Assembly (NCBI GenBank): GCA_030280995.1
Contig: JASXTE010000015.1
Location: forward strand, 3,831,001 to 3,895,000
DNA from: Hemileia vastatrix
Taxonomy: Eukaryota; Basidiomycota; Pucciniomycetes; Pucciniales; Zaghouaniaceae
Reading direction: 5' to 3'
DNA: 64,000 nt
A program made the position numbers and the translations under genes. How positions within the stretch are numbered: position 1 is the stretch's first letter; each line of letters starts with the position of its first letter. This document shows positions 1 to 10,643 of the stretch, piece after piece. The notes under the pieces are model-generated. The model did not search any database, was not told the origin of the DNA, and saw only the letters and a list, made by a program, of their open reading frames with translations.

Positions 1-1
1 A

Positions 2-768
2 CAGTTGTGATAGGGAGATTTGGGATTTCATAGTTTAAGTACGTATGTTTATCTTTTACTTGCTTTACTCAAGTTAAAGAGGTAAAAAATTTAATAAATA
101 TTATAATTAATGATTTAGAATTTCTGTAAATAAATACTCAAAACAATAATTAGTAATAAATATGTTGATTATAATAAGTTGGTTTAATAAAATAATAAGT
201 AAGTAAGGAAGGGAATCAAAACAACCAAAAGAGAGGCCTTTATATAGGCGAAGGAGAGACAGAGCATGGTAATAAGATTCTAAAAACAGTAGTATGAGAG
301 AGAGGAAAAGAAATATTCCAGAAGGAATATTTTCAAATAATAAAGTTGTTCTAAAAAGAAGGTGTCAAAAAGGTGTATTTACAGAATATGACAGGAATAA
401 ATTAATTTATTCAATATTTACAGTAAGGGTCAATTCTAAAAAAGAAATTTGAATTTTTTGTATATATTTATTTTTATTTGAATATTAAATTTTTATTTTA
501 ATTTTAAAAATTTTTTTTAATATAAATTTTTATTTCTTTAAACCTCTCATTGAGAACGGTGTTAGAAAATAAAAATAAAAATATAAGGGACATTTTAATA
601 TTTTAATTTTAATTATTTATTAACTTTACCATTTTGTAATTAGTTAATTTATTATAGGTAATTTTAATGTAAATTGATTATAATTAAAATAATTAAAATA
701 ATAAGGCATGGCTTCATCCAGTAAATAATTAATTATTTTACTGGGTAAGTTTAGCAGCCTGGCTGACA
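2..768 (-). repeat. 3' LTR of Gypsy A1
   Basis: This copy matches 7115-7878 along its whole length with only scattered differences, including the block around 200-420 and the end AGCCTGGCTGACA. In element sense it begins TGTCAGCCAGGCT. The first window base falls one position outside the aligned LTR edge, so the terminus is placed from the other copy. Confidence 0.88.
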
Positions 769-799
769 CTCCCTAAATATAAAAAAACAATAAAAAAAG
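769..799 (-). other. Polypurine-type tract next to the Gypsy A1 3' LTR
   Basis: Read on the minus strand the sequence ends in ATATTTAGGGAG directly before the LTR start TGTCAGCC, preceded by a T-run. This is where the plus-strand primer of an LTR element sits. The D-family solo LTR at 4705 has an analogous GGTGAGGGAG tract before its own TGTCAGCC start. Confidence 0.55.
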
Positions 800-801
800 T
801 G

Positions 802-1101
802 CTATGATTTTTTCTTTTTATATTTCTTTAGCAGACTAGGAAGATTAGATATCTCCTTACCATGTATCCAAGAATCATATTCAGATGATTTATTCTTGAA
901 TCTCAATAAGTATTCTGTACCTTTTTCAGAAATAACTATTCTGTCATTTAGAATCTTATCAGTTTTTTCTGTCTCAGTGATTTCATTAGGGGTCTTTTTT
1001 GGTCTTCCCCTCCTTTTGGGAAATAAAACACTATTGGATGTGTAAGGTTTCAAAAGAGATATTGGAAAAACAGGATGTTTTCTGTCATATGGAGAATACA
1101 A
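802..1101 (-). pseudogene. Gypsy A1 pol C-terminus (integrase tail)
   Basis: A 99-residue open frame lies immediately before the 3' LTR, where Ty3/Gypsy integrases carry their C-terminal tail. It contains a basic stretch (KRRGRPKK) and a chromodomain-like pattern: ISEKGTEYLLRFKNKSSEYD, then SWIHGKEI. The same tail recurs in Gypsy A2 at 45454-45651, again before the LTR. A chromodomain-type targeting module is the likely role, but the segment is short and the aromatic cage is not clear. Confidence 0.6.
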
Positions 1102-1295
1102 AATAACTTCAACTGAATTATCACCAACAATTCTTCTGAAAACAAAAGGACCTATGGGTCTTTAAATTTTTTATTACCTTGTAAATAGAAGTGGACTGTA
1201 GAAATCAACACTTCATCACCCTTTTTAAAAGTGCATTCTTTATGGGATTTGTCCCATCTCTTCTTTTCATATTCAAAGTATTTTTCAATAAATTT

Positions 1296-2049
1296 TTAAG
1301 CATGACATCTGAAAAGTTGTTGCATTTTAAGAAAAGATATTACACCAGGATTTAAATCCAATCTAGGTATTTTATCATTGAAAATTTGGGCAGGAGTACT
1401 TGGAACATATCCAAGCCAGAGCTCAAAAGGCTTTCTTTCAGTAACAGAATGAACAGTGCTATTTTTAGCAAAGTCCAACCCAGGAAGTAGGGTATCCCAA
1501 TCATGAGTAAATCTGTCATTGTATTTGTACTCAAGGCCAAAAGCACAATACCTTCTTATCATGTCCTCTAAAGTCTGAATTATTCTTTCAGCTAATCCAT
1601 CAGTTTGGGGATGATGGGCAGTAGAAAGTTTCAGATCACAACCACAAACATCCATCAGAGACATCCAAAATTCAGAAGTAAATTTAGGGTCCCTGTCAGA
1701 GATTATGGCTTAGGAAATTCAGCAGTATTAAACATATGAGACCACCATAAGAGAGCTAATTCTTTAGTGGAAACATCCTTGTGAGTAGGGATAAATTTAC
1801 ACATTTTTGTGAATCTGTCCACAATACCCCACAAGAGTTATAACTGTCTTTTCCAGAAATGGGTAGTCCTGTTACAAAATCCATCTTTATTATCTGCAAT
1901 GGTGCATCAGGAGGTTCACTATTTTTCATTAATCCAGCTCTCTTACCAGTCAATCTTTTTGATTTTTGGAAAGAATCACAAGATTCAACATATAATTTGG
2001 TGTCTTCAGACATATTAACCCACCAAGCAGCGTTTTTAATTCTGATCAT
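1296..2049 (-). pseudogene. Gypsy A1 integrase (zinc-binding region and core)
   Basis: The integrase inserts element cDNA into the host genome. The 5' part (1756-2049) has the C-terminal half of the zinc-binding domain and the start of the core (DFVTGLPISG, first catalytic Asp). The 3' part (1296-1664) holds GCDLKLSTAHHPQTDGLAER, the block with the catalytic Glu. The piece around the second Asp, near 1680-1700 (SDRDPKF-type), is split by a frame change and a stop. A2 has a more continuous copy at 45849-46560. It cannot be functional as it stands. Confidence 0.85.
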
Positions 2050-2275
2050 TGTTTTTTAAGATCAAAATTTCCAGCTAATATGTCATCATGACAAATTTTC
2101 AAAATGATTTCTTTCATAGAAGGAGGAATAACGATGGCATTACTCAACTTTCTTCTATAATATATATATCCCTTACCAAATGAAAATTTACCTTTTTCAA
2201 AGACTTTTAGTACTTTTATGGAACAGTTTTAATTAATGCTTGAATTGAAGCATTCTTTTGATCATTTAATATGGT

Positions 2276-2740
2276 TCATAACTTTTTTAAGTCAGTTTCC
2301 TTATCATATGAATCCAGAATTAGCTGTAATATCTCTTCCTCCATATCAACCACATATATACCATGAATATGAATACTTTCAACCTCAGGATCATAAGCAG
2401 GATTAGAGTAATCATTTGGTAAAGGTAACCTTGATATAATATCCACATTTGAGTGATCAATACCAGCCCTATGAATAATTGTCATTCTCCCTCGGTATTC
2501 CTGAACAGCTAACTGCCATCTGAACATATGTCTTTTAGGTGTTTTCAAGTTTAAAAGGGATTCAACTGCACTGAAGTCACTGAAAAGTTCAAATTTCTGG
2601 TCATCTAGGTAATAATGTAGCTTTTCTAGAGCCCACACTACGGCTAAATATTCAAGCTGGGTGGCACCATCTTTCAATTCAATATTTCTCAAGGTTCTTG
2701 AAATATAACAAATTACTACTTCTGATACTTTATAATTCAT
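2276..2740 (-). pseudogene. Gypsy A1 RNase H domain
   Basis: A 154-residue frame with the Ty3/Gypsy RNase H signature: SRTLRNIELKDGATQLEYLA, then WALEKLHYYL and later RWQLAVQEYRGRMTIIHRAG. It ends in the linker NVDIISRLPLP, which normally joins RNase H to integrase. The N-terminal half (TDAS block) lies upstream at 2741-2840 and is separated by a TAA. The domain degrades the RNA template during reverse transcription. Confidence 0.85.
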
Positions 2741-3141
2741 TGCTTGTTTTTAATGGAGGGCAGCACCAAGAAGAATAAAACTGGCATCAGTGTACAAAAA
2801 AAATGGTTGATTAAAGTCAGGTAAAGCAAGAGTTGGTGCTGACATCAAAAAGTGTTTCATAGTGTCAAAAGCTCTCTGTCTTTCACTATTCCAGACAAAA
2901 GCAACATCCTTTCTAGTCAATTGGGTAAGGGGTAAAGCTATGACTTGGTAATTTCTAATATACTGTCTATATTATCCACACATTCCCAAAAAATTCTGGA
3001 GCTCTTTTCCTGTGGTAGGAGCCTTCGCCTGTTGTATGGCTGCCACTTTATTTTGGTCAACAAATATCTATAACCCTGAAACAACATGACCAAGTACTTT
3101 TAAAGAATGAAAACCAAATTTAAATTTCTTCAAAGCAAGTG
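2741..3141 (-). pseudogene. Gypsy A1 RT thumb and RNase H N-terminus, interrupted
   Basis: Reading the minus strand by eye gives blocks such as DVAFVWNSERQRAFDTMKH and FFLYTDASFILLGAALH. These are the connection between reverse transcriptase and RNase H. Stops interrupt the frame, so no long open frame covers this stretch. A2 carries the same blocks at 47186-47410. Confidence 0.7.
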
Positions 3142-3366
3142 TCATACATATTTCATCCATTTTGTGGAACACTTTACATAGGTGGTTAAGATGGTCCTCA
3201 AATGTTTTGAGAATATGATGATATCATCAATATAAACCATCAGCCATCCTTCAATTATATCTTGATGGAATCTGATATCCATATCTTTTTGAAAAACTGA
3301 AGGGGCATTTTTAGGGCCAAATGGCATCCTAACATACTTATAAGTACCCATATGAGTGGCAATCAT
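3142..3366 (-). pseudogene. Gypsy A1 reverse transcriptase palm with YIDD
   Basis: This 74-residue piece contains YKYVRMPFGPKNAPSVFQ, the canonical Gypsy RT block, and VYIDDIIIFSKH with the catalytic Asp pair. The last 20 residues diverge after a frame change. It continues from 3366-4280, which carries the fingers of the same polymerase. Confidence 0.88.
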
Positions 3367-4471
3367 CAGAAAATTCTGGGAGTTCTTCTCAACAGGTACC
3401 TGTTGAAATCCCTTTTTACCATCCAGACAGCTGATATATTTAGCACCTTGTAAGGTAGCATGTATAGAGCTAATTCTAGGTAAAGATAGATATCATCAAA
3501 AGTATAAGTATTTAATGCTCTATCATCACCACATAACCTGGATTTATCTTTCTCATAAGAAATTAGGACAGGTGAGATAACACAATATTTAGGTGTTTCA
3601 ACTACCTTTTTAATAATATTCATTTTGAAAAGGGTAGAGATATTGTCTTCAATATCCTTTCTCTTTGTGGGAGAAGCAGGATAAGGTTTCTTCTTTAAAT
3701 TAGCTGGTATTTCAGTTAATGGATAAGATAATGAAAGTTTCATTTCTTCTTTAACTAATCCTTGTTCATGTGACCCATGTGCAAAGAACATAGGAAAAGA
3801 TTTTATCAATTTAATGATGGAACCTTTATCCTCACCAGAAAGTTGTTCTCCAAAAGAAGCATTGTCAATTTCATACAAAAGGGCATGCATTTCTTTTATA
3901 GATCTTCCTTTATGTTGAAACACAGAATTACATATGTTCAATTCTGGTTTTAATAATTTTTTGGTGGAAGAAATTTTGAATTTTTTCTTCCCATTCATCC
4001 CCATTGTGAAACATTGGTTTGAAGGATCCAATTTTATGTCATACTTGGTTAAAATATCATTTCGTATAATAAAACAACTGCTTAAGTTATCATTTTTTAT
4101 GACAACAAAATCACAAATAGCTCTAACAAAACCATGGTCATATTTAAAAAACACTGTGGCTTTGTATTTACTAATGGGGAACAAAACAGAGCCATAACCT
4201 CTCCAATTTTCAGAAATGATAGGCATAAGTTTTAATTTATAGTCTTGATCCACTGAAGCAAGCCCTTTTTCAGATACCACACTTCCATTAGCTCCAGATT
4301 CCAGAACAACTCAATGCTGGTTCCATTGATCAAGACTGGTGCCTTGAAAGGGGCAATAACAATTGAGCTATCCTTAATTTTCCTTATGATCTCAGCATCC
4401 TCAACTGTATATAAATCATTATTATCAATATCAATAGTATTTAAACAATGAATATCTTCTTCAAGAATCAA
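3366..4471 (-). pseudogene. Gypsy A1 protease to RT fingers
   Basis: The 304-residue frame 3366-4280 spans the region after the protease active site, the linker and the RT fingers (KKPYPASPTKRKDIEDNIST, then SRLCGDDRALNTYTFDDIY). The protease active site lies at the junction with the 4232-4471 frame. In the frame that matches A2 it reads VLESGANGSVVSEKG, so the catalytic Asp of DSG is replaced by Glu, and a one-base shift separates it from the upstream segment. A2 keeps VLDSGAGGSFVSEK at 58355-58500. RT core residues YIDD follow at 3142-3366. Confidence 0.8.
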
Positions 4472-4548
4472 GATTTCTTGTTGAGATTCATATGAAATAT
4501 TGCTGGAACAATCACTTGAAGTATCATCCAGTGCTATTGTGTCATTCT

Positions 4549-5137
4549 TAAAAATCTCTTGAAAAAATTTAAATCTAAATAATACTGTTCATTCAGTATA
4601 TGTATTATAAAAATTATTTTTATTTTTATTTTTATTTTTTCACTCCTTTGTTTTAATTAAAATGTCTTAACATTTTTTTTATTGTTTTTTTTGGGGTGAG
4701 GGAGTGTCAGCCTAAATATTCTTAGGACTGAGTATTTCTTATGCTTAAAATAAGATAACCTTAAGTAGATTAAGCTTATATCTTAAAAATAAGGTTAAAA
4801 TAATAATATATATTATTTTATTATATATATATATAATTATTATTCTATTATATAACTTATAATAGTTTAAATAGCTTATCCATGGCCTAATAATATTTAT
4901 TAAGGTGTTAAAGGAGTCATAGTATACTTATCTTAAGTGATATGAAGTAATTATTGACATACATAAGCTTATATGTATACATAAATCTCATATTCAGTGA
5001 AATATGCAGTATATTATGTATATTTAGGTATATAAGATGGTTTTAGCCCCTTAATAGCCTATAAACTTTGTTTTTCTGCTTATTCTAGGTCATATGGACG
5101 CAATCAGTGGACTCACAACGCCTACAGAAGCATAGTA
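4549..5137 (+). mobile_element. D-family LTR insertion inside Gypsy A1 gag
   Basis: The LTR proper is 4705-5137 and begins TGTCAGCCTAAATATTC. It is a near-complete inverted match to 10102-10535. Bases 4549-4704 before it have no counterpart in Gypsy A2 and end in a GGTGAGGGAG purine tract, so they look like the 3' internal end of the same element. Comparison with A2 (58640 to 59990) shows that about 1.3 kb of gag and pre-protease sequence is missing at this site. It is therefore an insertion with a deletion, or a partly deleted element. The gag frame resumes at 5138. Confidence 0.75.
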
Positions 5138-5996
5138 TATGATTTTGTTTAGCAATAATATCTCTCAAATATTCATCATTAATGTTTCCTACATCTCGAG
5201 TATTTCTCAAAAGTGAAACAGAATAACTTTCCAGATTCTCATAAAACTCAGGATCATGTGTCTCATCAATAATAGCCATATCCGGATTTATCATTGAAGT
5301 AGCAATTAAAACCAAAGGATTAGATACATTAGAATATTGAGCAACTTTTCTACTGTTATAAGTCTCTACTGGTCTCACAGTCTCATCTCCTATTCCAGAA
5401 TTACCTGAAGGAACTGAACCAGTTACAAGAAATGGTACTTGAGATTGAATAGAGGGGCTTACCATAGCTTGGGAAAGACTTGGATGTGGTTTTTTTTCTC
5501 CTTCTTCCTCCCTGGTAGGGATTATGAGGTGTTGGGTTGAACTGATTTTTTCTTGAAGGACCTGCCTGAGGTACTTGTTGTAGTTGCTGTTGCTGTTAGG
5601 ACAGATAATCCCACTGGGTGTTCAGCCAATCTTACTCCCACTTTGAGACTTCCACCTTTTCTTTTTTCTGAGGGGCCAGTTTTGGAAGGGCTTTTGGAGG
5701 AGGAGGTTTCTTCTTCTCTTGAAGACTCTATGTTTCTTACCTTGTCTTCTAGACAGTCTATTCTTGACCTCAGCTTGAGGTTTCTTGTCCTCAACTACTT
5801 GATGTGAATGGAGAGATTTTTTACCTGCTGGTTTAAGGGCATCTTTTTTATCTTGAAGCCTTTGGAAAGCTCTTCTGGGGGGTTGATAGAAGGCTTTTGT
5901 TCCTGAGCATTTGTCTCCACCAATATTTCCCTCTCCTGCATTTCTACATCCTGATTGGTCCAGTAATTGATTAATTTGAGCCAGTTTTGTAGTCAA
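5138..5996 (-). pseudogene. Gypsy A1 gag fragments
   Basis: Minus-strand frames at 5138-5465, 5522-5794 and 5622-5996 match the gag region of A2 (59866-60699). Shared blocks include the acidic ENLESYSVSLLRNTRDVGN and YLRDIIAKQNHI near the D insertion and, upstream, a lysine/serine-rich coiled segment. Gag forms the particle coat. The three pieces lie in different frames, and the nucleocapsid region has been lost with the deletion at 4549-5137. Confidence 0.7.
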
Positions 5997-7100
5997 AGAG
6001 AGCTTACAGAATAAGCTTCATCATAATCAATCAAATTTAGTTCCTCACACAGCCAGCAGAAGCACCTTGATCAGTCATAGTTGTAATTAACCTGAACTGA
6101 GAGAAAAGAAATATTTAATTAGTTATTATTTTTACTTTAATTAAAGAAAAATAAGGAAAAAAATATATTATATAAGTAATTATCAGGACCTTTTAATTAA
6201 CTGGAATAATTAAAATATAATGTTTATCATGACAAAAAATCAACTGAAATAATAATCACAATTTTATTAATTTTTAAGGTAATTTTATAACCAGGATTTC
6301 AGAATAAATCAACTAAAATAATAAAATAATTTAATAATTAGTAATATTTTGATAATTATCAGAACTAGAAGTCAAATAAGGAATTTAATTACCAGGACTT
6401 ATTCTCAACTGAAAAAATTTTAATTACCAGGACTTATTGTCAACTGAAATAATTTTAATTATCAGGACTTATTGTCAACTGAAATAATTGTAATTACCAG
6501 GACTTAATGTCAACTGAAATAATTTGATATAATTAATTTAATTAATTTATAATATGATTGATTTAATGCCAGGAAAATTTGTCAACTGAAGCAATAATAT
6601 AAAATTCTAATTATCAGGACAAAAGTTAACTGAAATAATCAAAAAAACAACATAATTAATTTAATTTTTATATCATTTCTAGGACTAAGAACAATATAGT
6701 TCTATCTTTTTCAACTAGGAAAAAAAAATTATTTTTCCAGACACCTCCCCCTGTAAAATTAGCAAGTTATTGCCACTTTACAGAGTTCTTAGTAATAAAA
6801 GATGTACATGTTCAATGAAATGTGTAAAATGACCCACAAATAGTAATCAAATAATTACCACAAATATATATGACTATTTTCAATATATGAACCTGTTTTT
6901 TGGAGCGCGTTTCAATTCCCGGTTGCAGAAAAAAAGTATGTGACATTACTGATGACGTTCATCTTCTTAATTGTATACTTGTCCTATTGGAACCTTGTCA
7001 TTGATGGTCCCTCGGTTGCCGGCTTCAAGTTATTGATGTGACGTTGGCTATTTGGAAAGGGCCACAATTTTCAAGGGTTCTTTTATGTCTAGAAGGTTTT
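5997..7100 (-). other. Gypsy A1 leader with minisatellite
   Basis: This non-coding leader lies between the primer-binding site and gag. From about 6180 to 6660 it is filled by a degenerate 35-60-bp tandem motif, core CAGGACTTATTGTCAACTGA followed by AATAATT. The same motif fills the A2 leader at 61040-61760, so it belongs to the element. Towards the LTR, 6890-7100 carries a stretch that A2 shares (CCGGCTTCAAGTTATTG here, GCCGGCATAAAGATAATGG there). Confidence 0.75.
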
Positions 7101-7113
7101 TAACTGAGGTCCA
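7101..7113 (-). other. Primer-binding site of Gypsy A1
   Basis: Directly inside the 5' LTR the minus strand reads TGGACCTCAGTTA, beginning with the TGG expected to pair with a tRNA 3' CCA. A2 has TGGACCACCATAA in the same place (near 62189). The tRNA species cannot be named from the sequence alone. Confidence 0.55.
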
Positions 7114-7114
7114 A

Positions 7115-7878
7115 TGGTCGTGATAGGGGAATTTTGAAATTTTTAAGAGCAAGTACGTATGTTTATCTTTTATTTTCTTTACTCAAGTTAAAGAAGTAAA
7201 AAATTTAATGAATATTATAATTAATGTTTTAGAATTTCTGTAAATAAATACTAAAAACAATAAATATTAATAAATATGTTGATTATAATAAGTTGGTTAA
7301 ATAAAATAATAAGTAAGGAATGGAATCAAAACAAACAAAAGAGAGGCCTTTATATAGTCAAAGGAGAGACAGAGCATGGTAATAAGCTTCTAAAAATAGT
7401 AGTATGAGAGAGAGGAAAAGGAATATTCCAGAAGGAATATTTTCAAATAATAAAGTTGTTCTAAAAAGAAGGTGTCAAAAAGGTGTATTTACAGAATATG
7501 ACAGGAATTAATTAATTTATTCAATATTTACTGTAAAGGTCAATTTTAAATAATAAATTTAAATATTTTTTATATATCTATTTTTATTTGAATATTAAAT
7601 TTTTATTTTAATTTTAAAATTTTATTTTAATATAAATTTTTATTTCTTTCAACCTCTCATTGAGCACAGTGTTAGAAAATAAAAATAAAAATATAAGGGA
7701 CATTTTAATATTTTAATTTTAATTATTTATTAACTTTACCATTTTCTAATTAGTTAATTTATTATAGGTAATTTTAATGTAAATAGATTATAAATAAAAT
7801 AATTAAAATAATAAGGCGTGGGTTCATTCAGTAAATAATTAATTATTTTACTGGGTAAGTCTAGCAGCCTGGCTGAAA
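7115..7878 (-). repeat. 5' LTR of Gypsy A1
   Basis: The LTR is 764 bp and matches 2-768. In element sense its end is CACGACCA next to the primer-binding site. Its start is TTTCAGCCAGGCTGC, with the usual TG mutated to TT. It abuts P1 coding sequence at 7879. Confidence 0.88.
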
Positions 7879-9149
7879 AATCAGCTGCTGAAGCTAATCT
7901 ATGATCTTTAGAGCTCAGAAATAAACCACAGACACCATCAATTATATAGAATGTGAAAGTTTGATATTGGTGGTGGGAGTATTCAGAATTTATCTTGTTT
8001 AGCACAGCCTTTTGTATCTGTTTCATTATAGTCAGTTGAGTATTTTTGTTTTTCTGACTTGATTGTTGAGCTTTGCTAGTCTTGAAACTTGATATTGTTG
8101 CAGCACAATATTTTTATTTAATATTGATAATTGACATAATTATATCAATGATAATATTGCTGATTTGAAGAAGAGTTGAAATTGATATATCACAGGTTTG
8201 AAGTGCAGTGGTACCAACTTCTAAGCCATCAGGAATTGGACACTTCAGATTTAAAAGGTGAGATAGAAGCTGAAGACCATGTTCAATTGGACAATCTGAG
8301 TTAATGTTTTGATGTTATGGAAGCTGGCTGAATTAATGTGGGGTCAGATAAAGTGAAGATGATATAAGAGATACCCATGTAGAATGGCAGTGATCACTTG
8401 GGATCATTAATCTCAAGAGTATTTGGATAAGATTGGATTCGGAGTGATCCATTTTCTTTGTTGAGGAAAGAATTTTGGTATTTAAAACATCAGGATCACA
8501 TAAATATTCCATTTTTTTTAAATCAATATTATCAAGTACCCGTAGCTGTGAGCTATCAATCTCCAAAAAAAAATTTGCTACAAAAGGAAAAAAAAATAAG
8601 AAAAAGAAAAATTTTGAGACTAAAAATTATGGTAACTTACATAACTCAGTAAGTTTTGAAAGCCAATCTTCTCCACAATATTTTTTACAATGAAAAATAA
8701 ACATTGGAATATGTAACATGGTTTCTTGGGAAGAAGTAGAAGAGCGTAATTTGAGAAGAGTAACAATTTCCAACCATGACCTAAGGACCTTTTGATGTGC
8801 TGATTCTACCTTTATAAAATTTATGAATTTTACAGAATTCCTCCTGCAAATCAGAGTGATTTAGAACTGAGTGTGAATAAGTTAGAGGTTTTTTTGATAT
8901 TTTGATTGGAGTTATTTTCATTGGTAGAGAATCTTTCAAAGAGGTCAAAGTAGGTAATTTAGTAGGTGATGGGTATTGATTCTTAGAAATGTAGGATTTT
9001 GGTGATGAGCTGTTTGTATCATCAATATCAAACATATCATCATGTCTTAAAAAATATTTTAAAGTTTGCTTGTTTTGATGAATAAGCATAGCTTCATATT
9101 CTGACAGCTCATCATTGCTCTTTTTATCATCTTCATCAGGGGAGGGCGT
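7879..9149 (-). pseudogene. P1 gene, 3' exons (unknown protein, truncated by Gypsy A1)
   Basis: A multi-exon gene I do not recognise. From the 5' side it has an acidic Ser/Pro-rich exon from 9149 (DEDDKKSNDELSEYEAMLIH) to about 8830. A shifted frame follows, giving VKFINFIKVESAHQKVLRSW and FHCKKYCGEDWLSKLTEL up to 8641. A clean 63-bp intron lies at 8578-8640 (GTAAGTTACC to TTTTGTAG). The exon 8333-8577 follows (FFLEIDSSQLRVLDNIDLKK). The last block, about 7879-8310, contains CPIEHGLQLLSHLLNLKCPI and YIIDGVCGLFLSSKDHRL, with one TAA at 8114-8116. The reading stops where the LTR of Gypsy A1 begins. P2 at 31228-35318 is a paralogue (YLIDGVRVLFKFSHEYKLKS; KWVKFINES before an intron). Function unknown. 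A protein of another transposon is possible. Confidence 0.6.
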
Positions 9150-9640
9150 TTATGGATGGAAAAATCTACAGTAGGTTAGTTTCTGGTACAAAATATCAAA
9201 AGAAAGATAAAAAGTACAATATGTAAGTAATAAAAGAGATATATGATAGAATTTTAAAGATAAAAGAATGAAAATAAAGAAAAAAGAAAACAAGAATATA
9301 CTCATTACTAAAGCTTTACTTTATTTTTGAGATTTTTTATTTGATACATTAGAAAAATTGTCAGTACAGTCTAGTATATAAGTATGATATAATAGTGTTA
9401 TTTTATGGTCCTACTACTTATTAATAAATGATTTAGTGATTAAACCTCAGGGGAAGACTAATAGAATAGTTATACTCAAATTAAACTCACAATACTTGGA
9501 TTTAAATGCGTGCTAGTGGTGGAAAATAGAAGAATAAAATATAGTTATAGCTTTTATAAAGATAATATCAATTTATAAGGGCTTTATAATATATTTCTGA
9601 ATGTTAATAATTGTAGTGTAATGTTTATTTGAAGTGTAGT
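9150..9640. other. AT-rich gap between P1 and the D element
   Basis: About 490 bp with no open frame of interest and no repeat I can match elsewhere in the window. It probably includes P1 intron sequence or the unseen far end of the D element. Confidence 0.4.
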
Positions 9641-10535
9641 AATTGAATGATGATAATAAACCGTCAAAATCCCTCCTTACTTATACCCAAATCCACTGGA
9701 GTGCACAGACCTTCAATCCAGATGATGTCACTGCTATCCCCGGCAATTACAGCACTGTGAGGGCCCATCACCTCCCCATGGCGTCCACTTCAAGCAGTTT
9801 CAACACCCAGACCTCCAGTAAGGACCCTCCATCACTATTAATAATAACACAGAGTCATACCATAAATAGAAAACCCAGATAAAAGCGGATACCATAAAGA
9901 AACAGGTAAAATAAAAGATCAAAAAGAGATTTAATGAAACTAAAAGCATATAAAGGAGACAAATAAAATGTCCAAGCCCCCAATAACATCCCCAAGCATC
10001 CACATTAACCCAAAAACATATTTCCAACCCATAAATCCGTGAATAACCATCCAAGGAAGTAATTTTAGTTGTCCAAACTGGGTGTATGCGCCTGATATAG
10101 GTGTCTATGCTTCTGTAGGCGTTGTGAGTCCACTGATTTCGTCCATATGACCTAAAATAAGCAGAAAAACAAAGGTTATAGGCTATTAAGGGGCTAAAAC
10201 CCACTTATATACCTAAATATACATAATATACTGCATATTTCACTGAATATGAGATTTATGTATACATATAAGCTTATGTATGTCAATAATTACTTCATAT
10301 CACTTAAGATAAGTATATTATGACTCCATTAACACCTTAATAAGTATTATTAGGCCATGGATAAGCTATTTAAACTATTATAAATTATATAATAGAATAA
10401 TAATTATATATATATATAATAAAATAATATATATTATTATTTTAACCTTATTTTTAAGATATAAGCTTAATCTAATTAAGGTTATCTTATTTTAAGCATA
10501 AGAAATACTCAGTCCTAAGGATATCTAGGCTGACA
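9640..10535 (-). mobile_element. D element: LTR plus truncated internal region
   Basis: The LTR 10102-10535 (434 bp, TGTCAGCCTAGATATCC in sense) is the inverse of 4705-5137. Unlike that solo copy, the sequence continues past the LTR end (GCATAGACA) into ACCTATATCAGGCGCATAC. This resembles a decayed initiator-Met-tRNA primer-binding site of the TATCAGAGC type. About 460 bp of less AT-rich internal sequence follows (9640-10101), with no recognisable gag or pol. The second LTR is not visible. The left limit at about 9640 is where base composition changes. It sits inside P1. Confidence 0.6.
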
Positions 10536-10643
10536 AAAATCATTAGCAGAAGCTGGTTTAATATGTCAAACAAATGAGGAGCCTTGGGAAAATTTCTTTT
10601 TCTTGGAGTAGATAACAGGTGCTTCAAGATTTATGTTAGAAGT

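Larger units (their letters stand above)
2..7878 (-). mobile_element. Gypsy A1: decayed Ty3/Gypsy LTR retrotransposon
   Basis: LTRs at 2-768 and 7115-7878 face the same way and enclose, read on the minus strand, a leader, gag, protease, reverse transcriptase, RNase H and integrase. That order is Ty3/Gypsy. A primer-binding site lies beside the right (5') LTR and a purine-rich tract beside the left (3') LTR. The coding part is broken into many frames and 1.3 kb of gag/protease is replaced by a D-family solo LTR (4549-5137). A second member, A2, lies at 44581-62876. No target duplication can be checked because the left end sits on the window edge. The right end cuts the 3' side of gene P1. Confidence 0.9.

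Noticed and set aside
6895..6935. GCGCGTTTCAATTCCCGGTTGC resembles the T-arm of a tRNA gene
   Set aside because: No anticodon arm, D-arm or acceptor pairing was found upstream, and the matching place in Gypsy A2 keeps only a partial GGTTCAAATCC. It is leader sequence of the retrotransposon.
9643..9882. 79-residue plus-strand frame in the D element
   Set aside because: No similarity to gag or pol, no second copy and opposite to the element sense. The less AT-rich DNA there gives chance frames.
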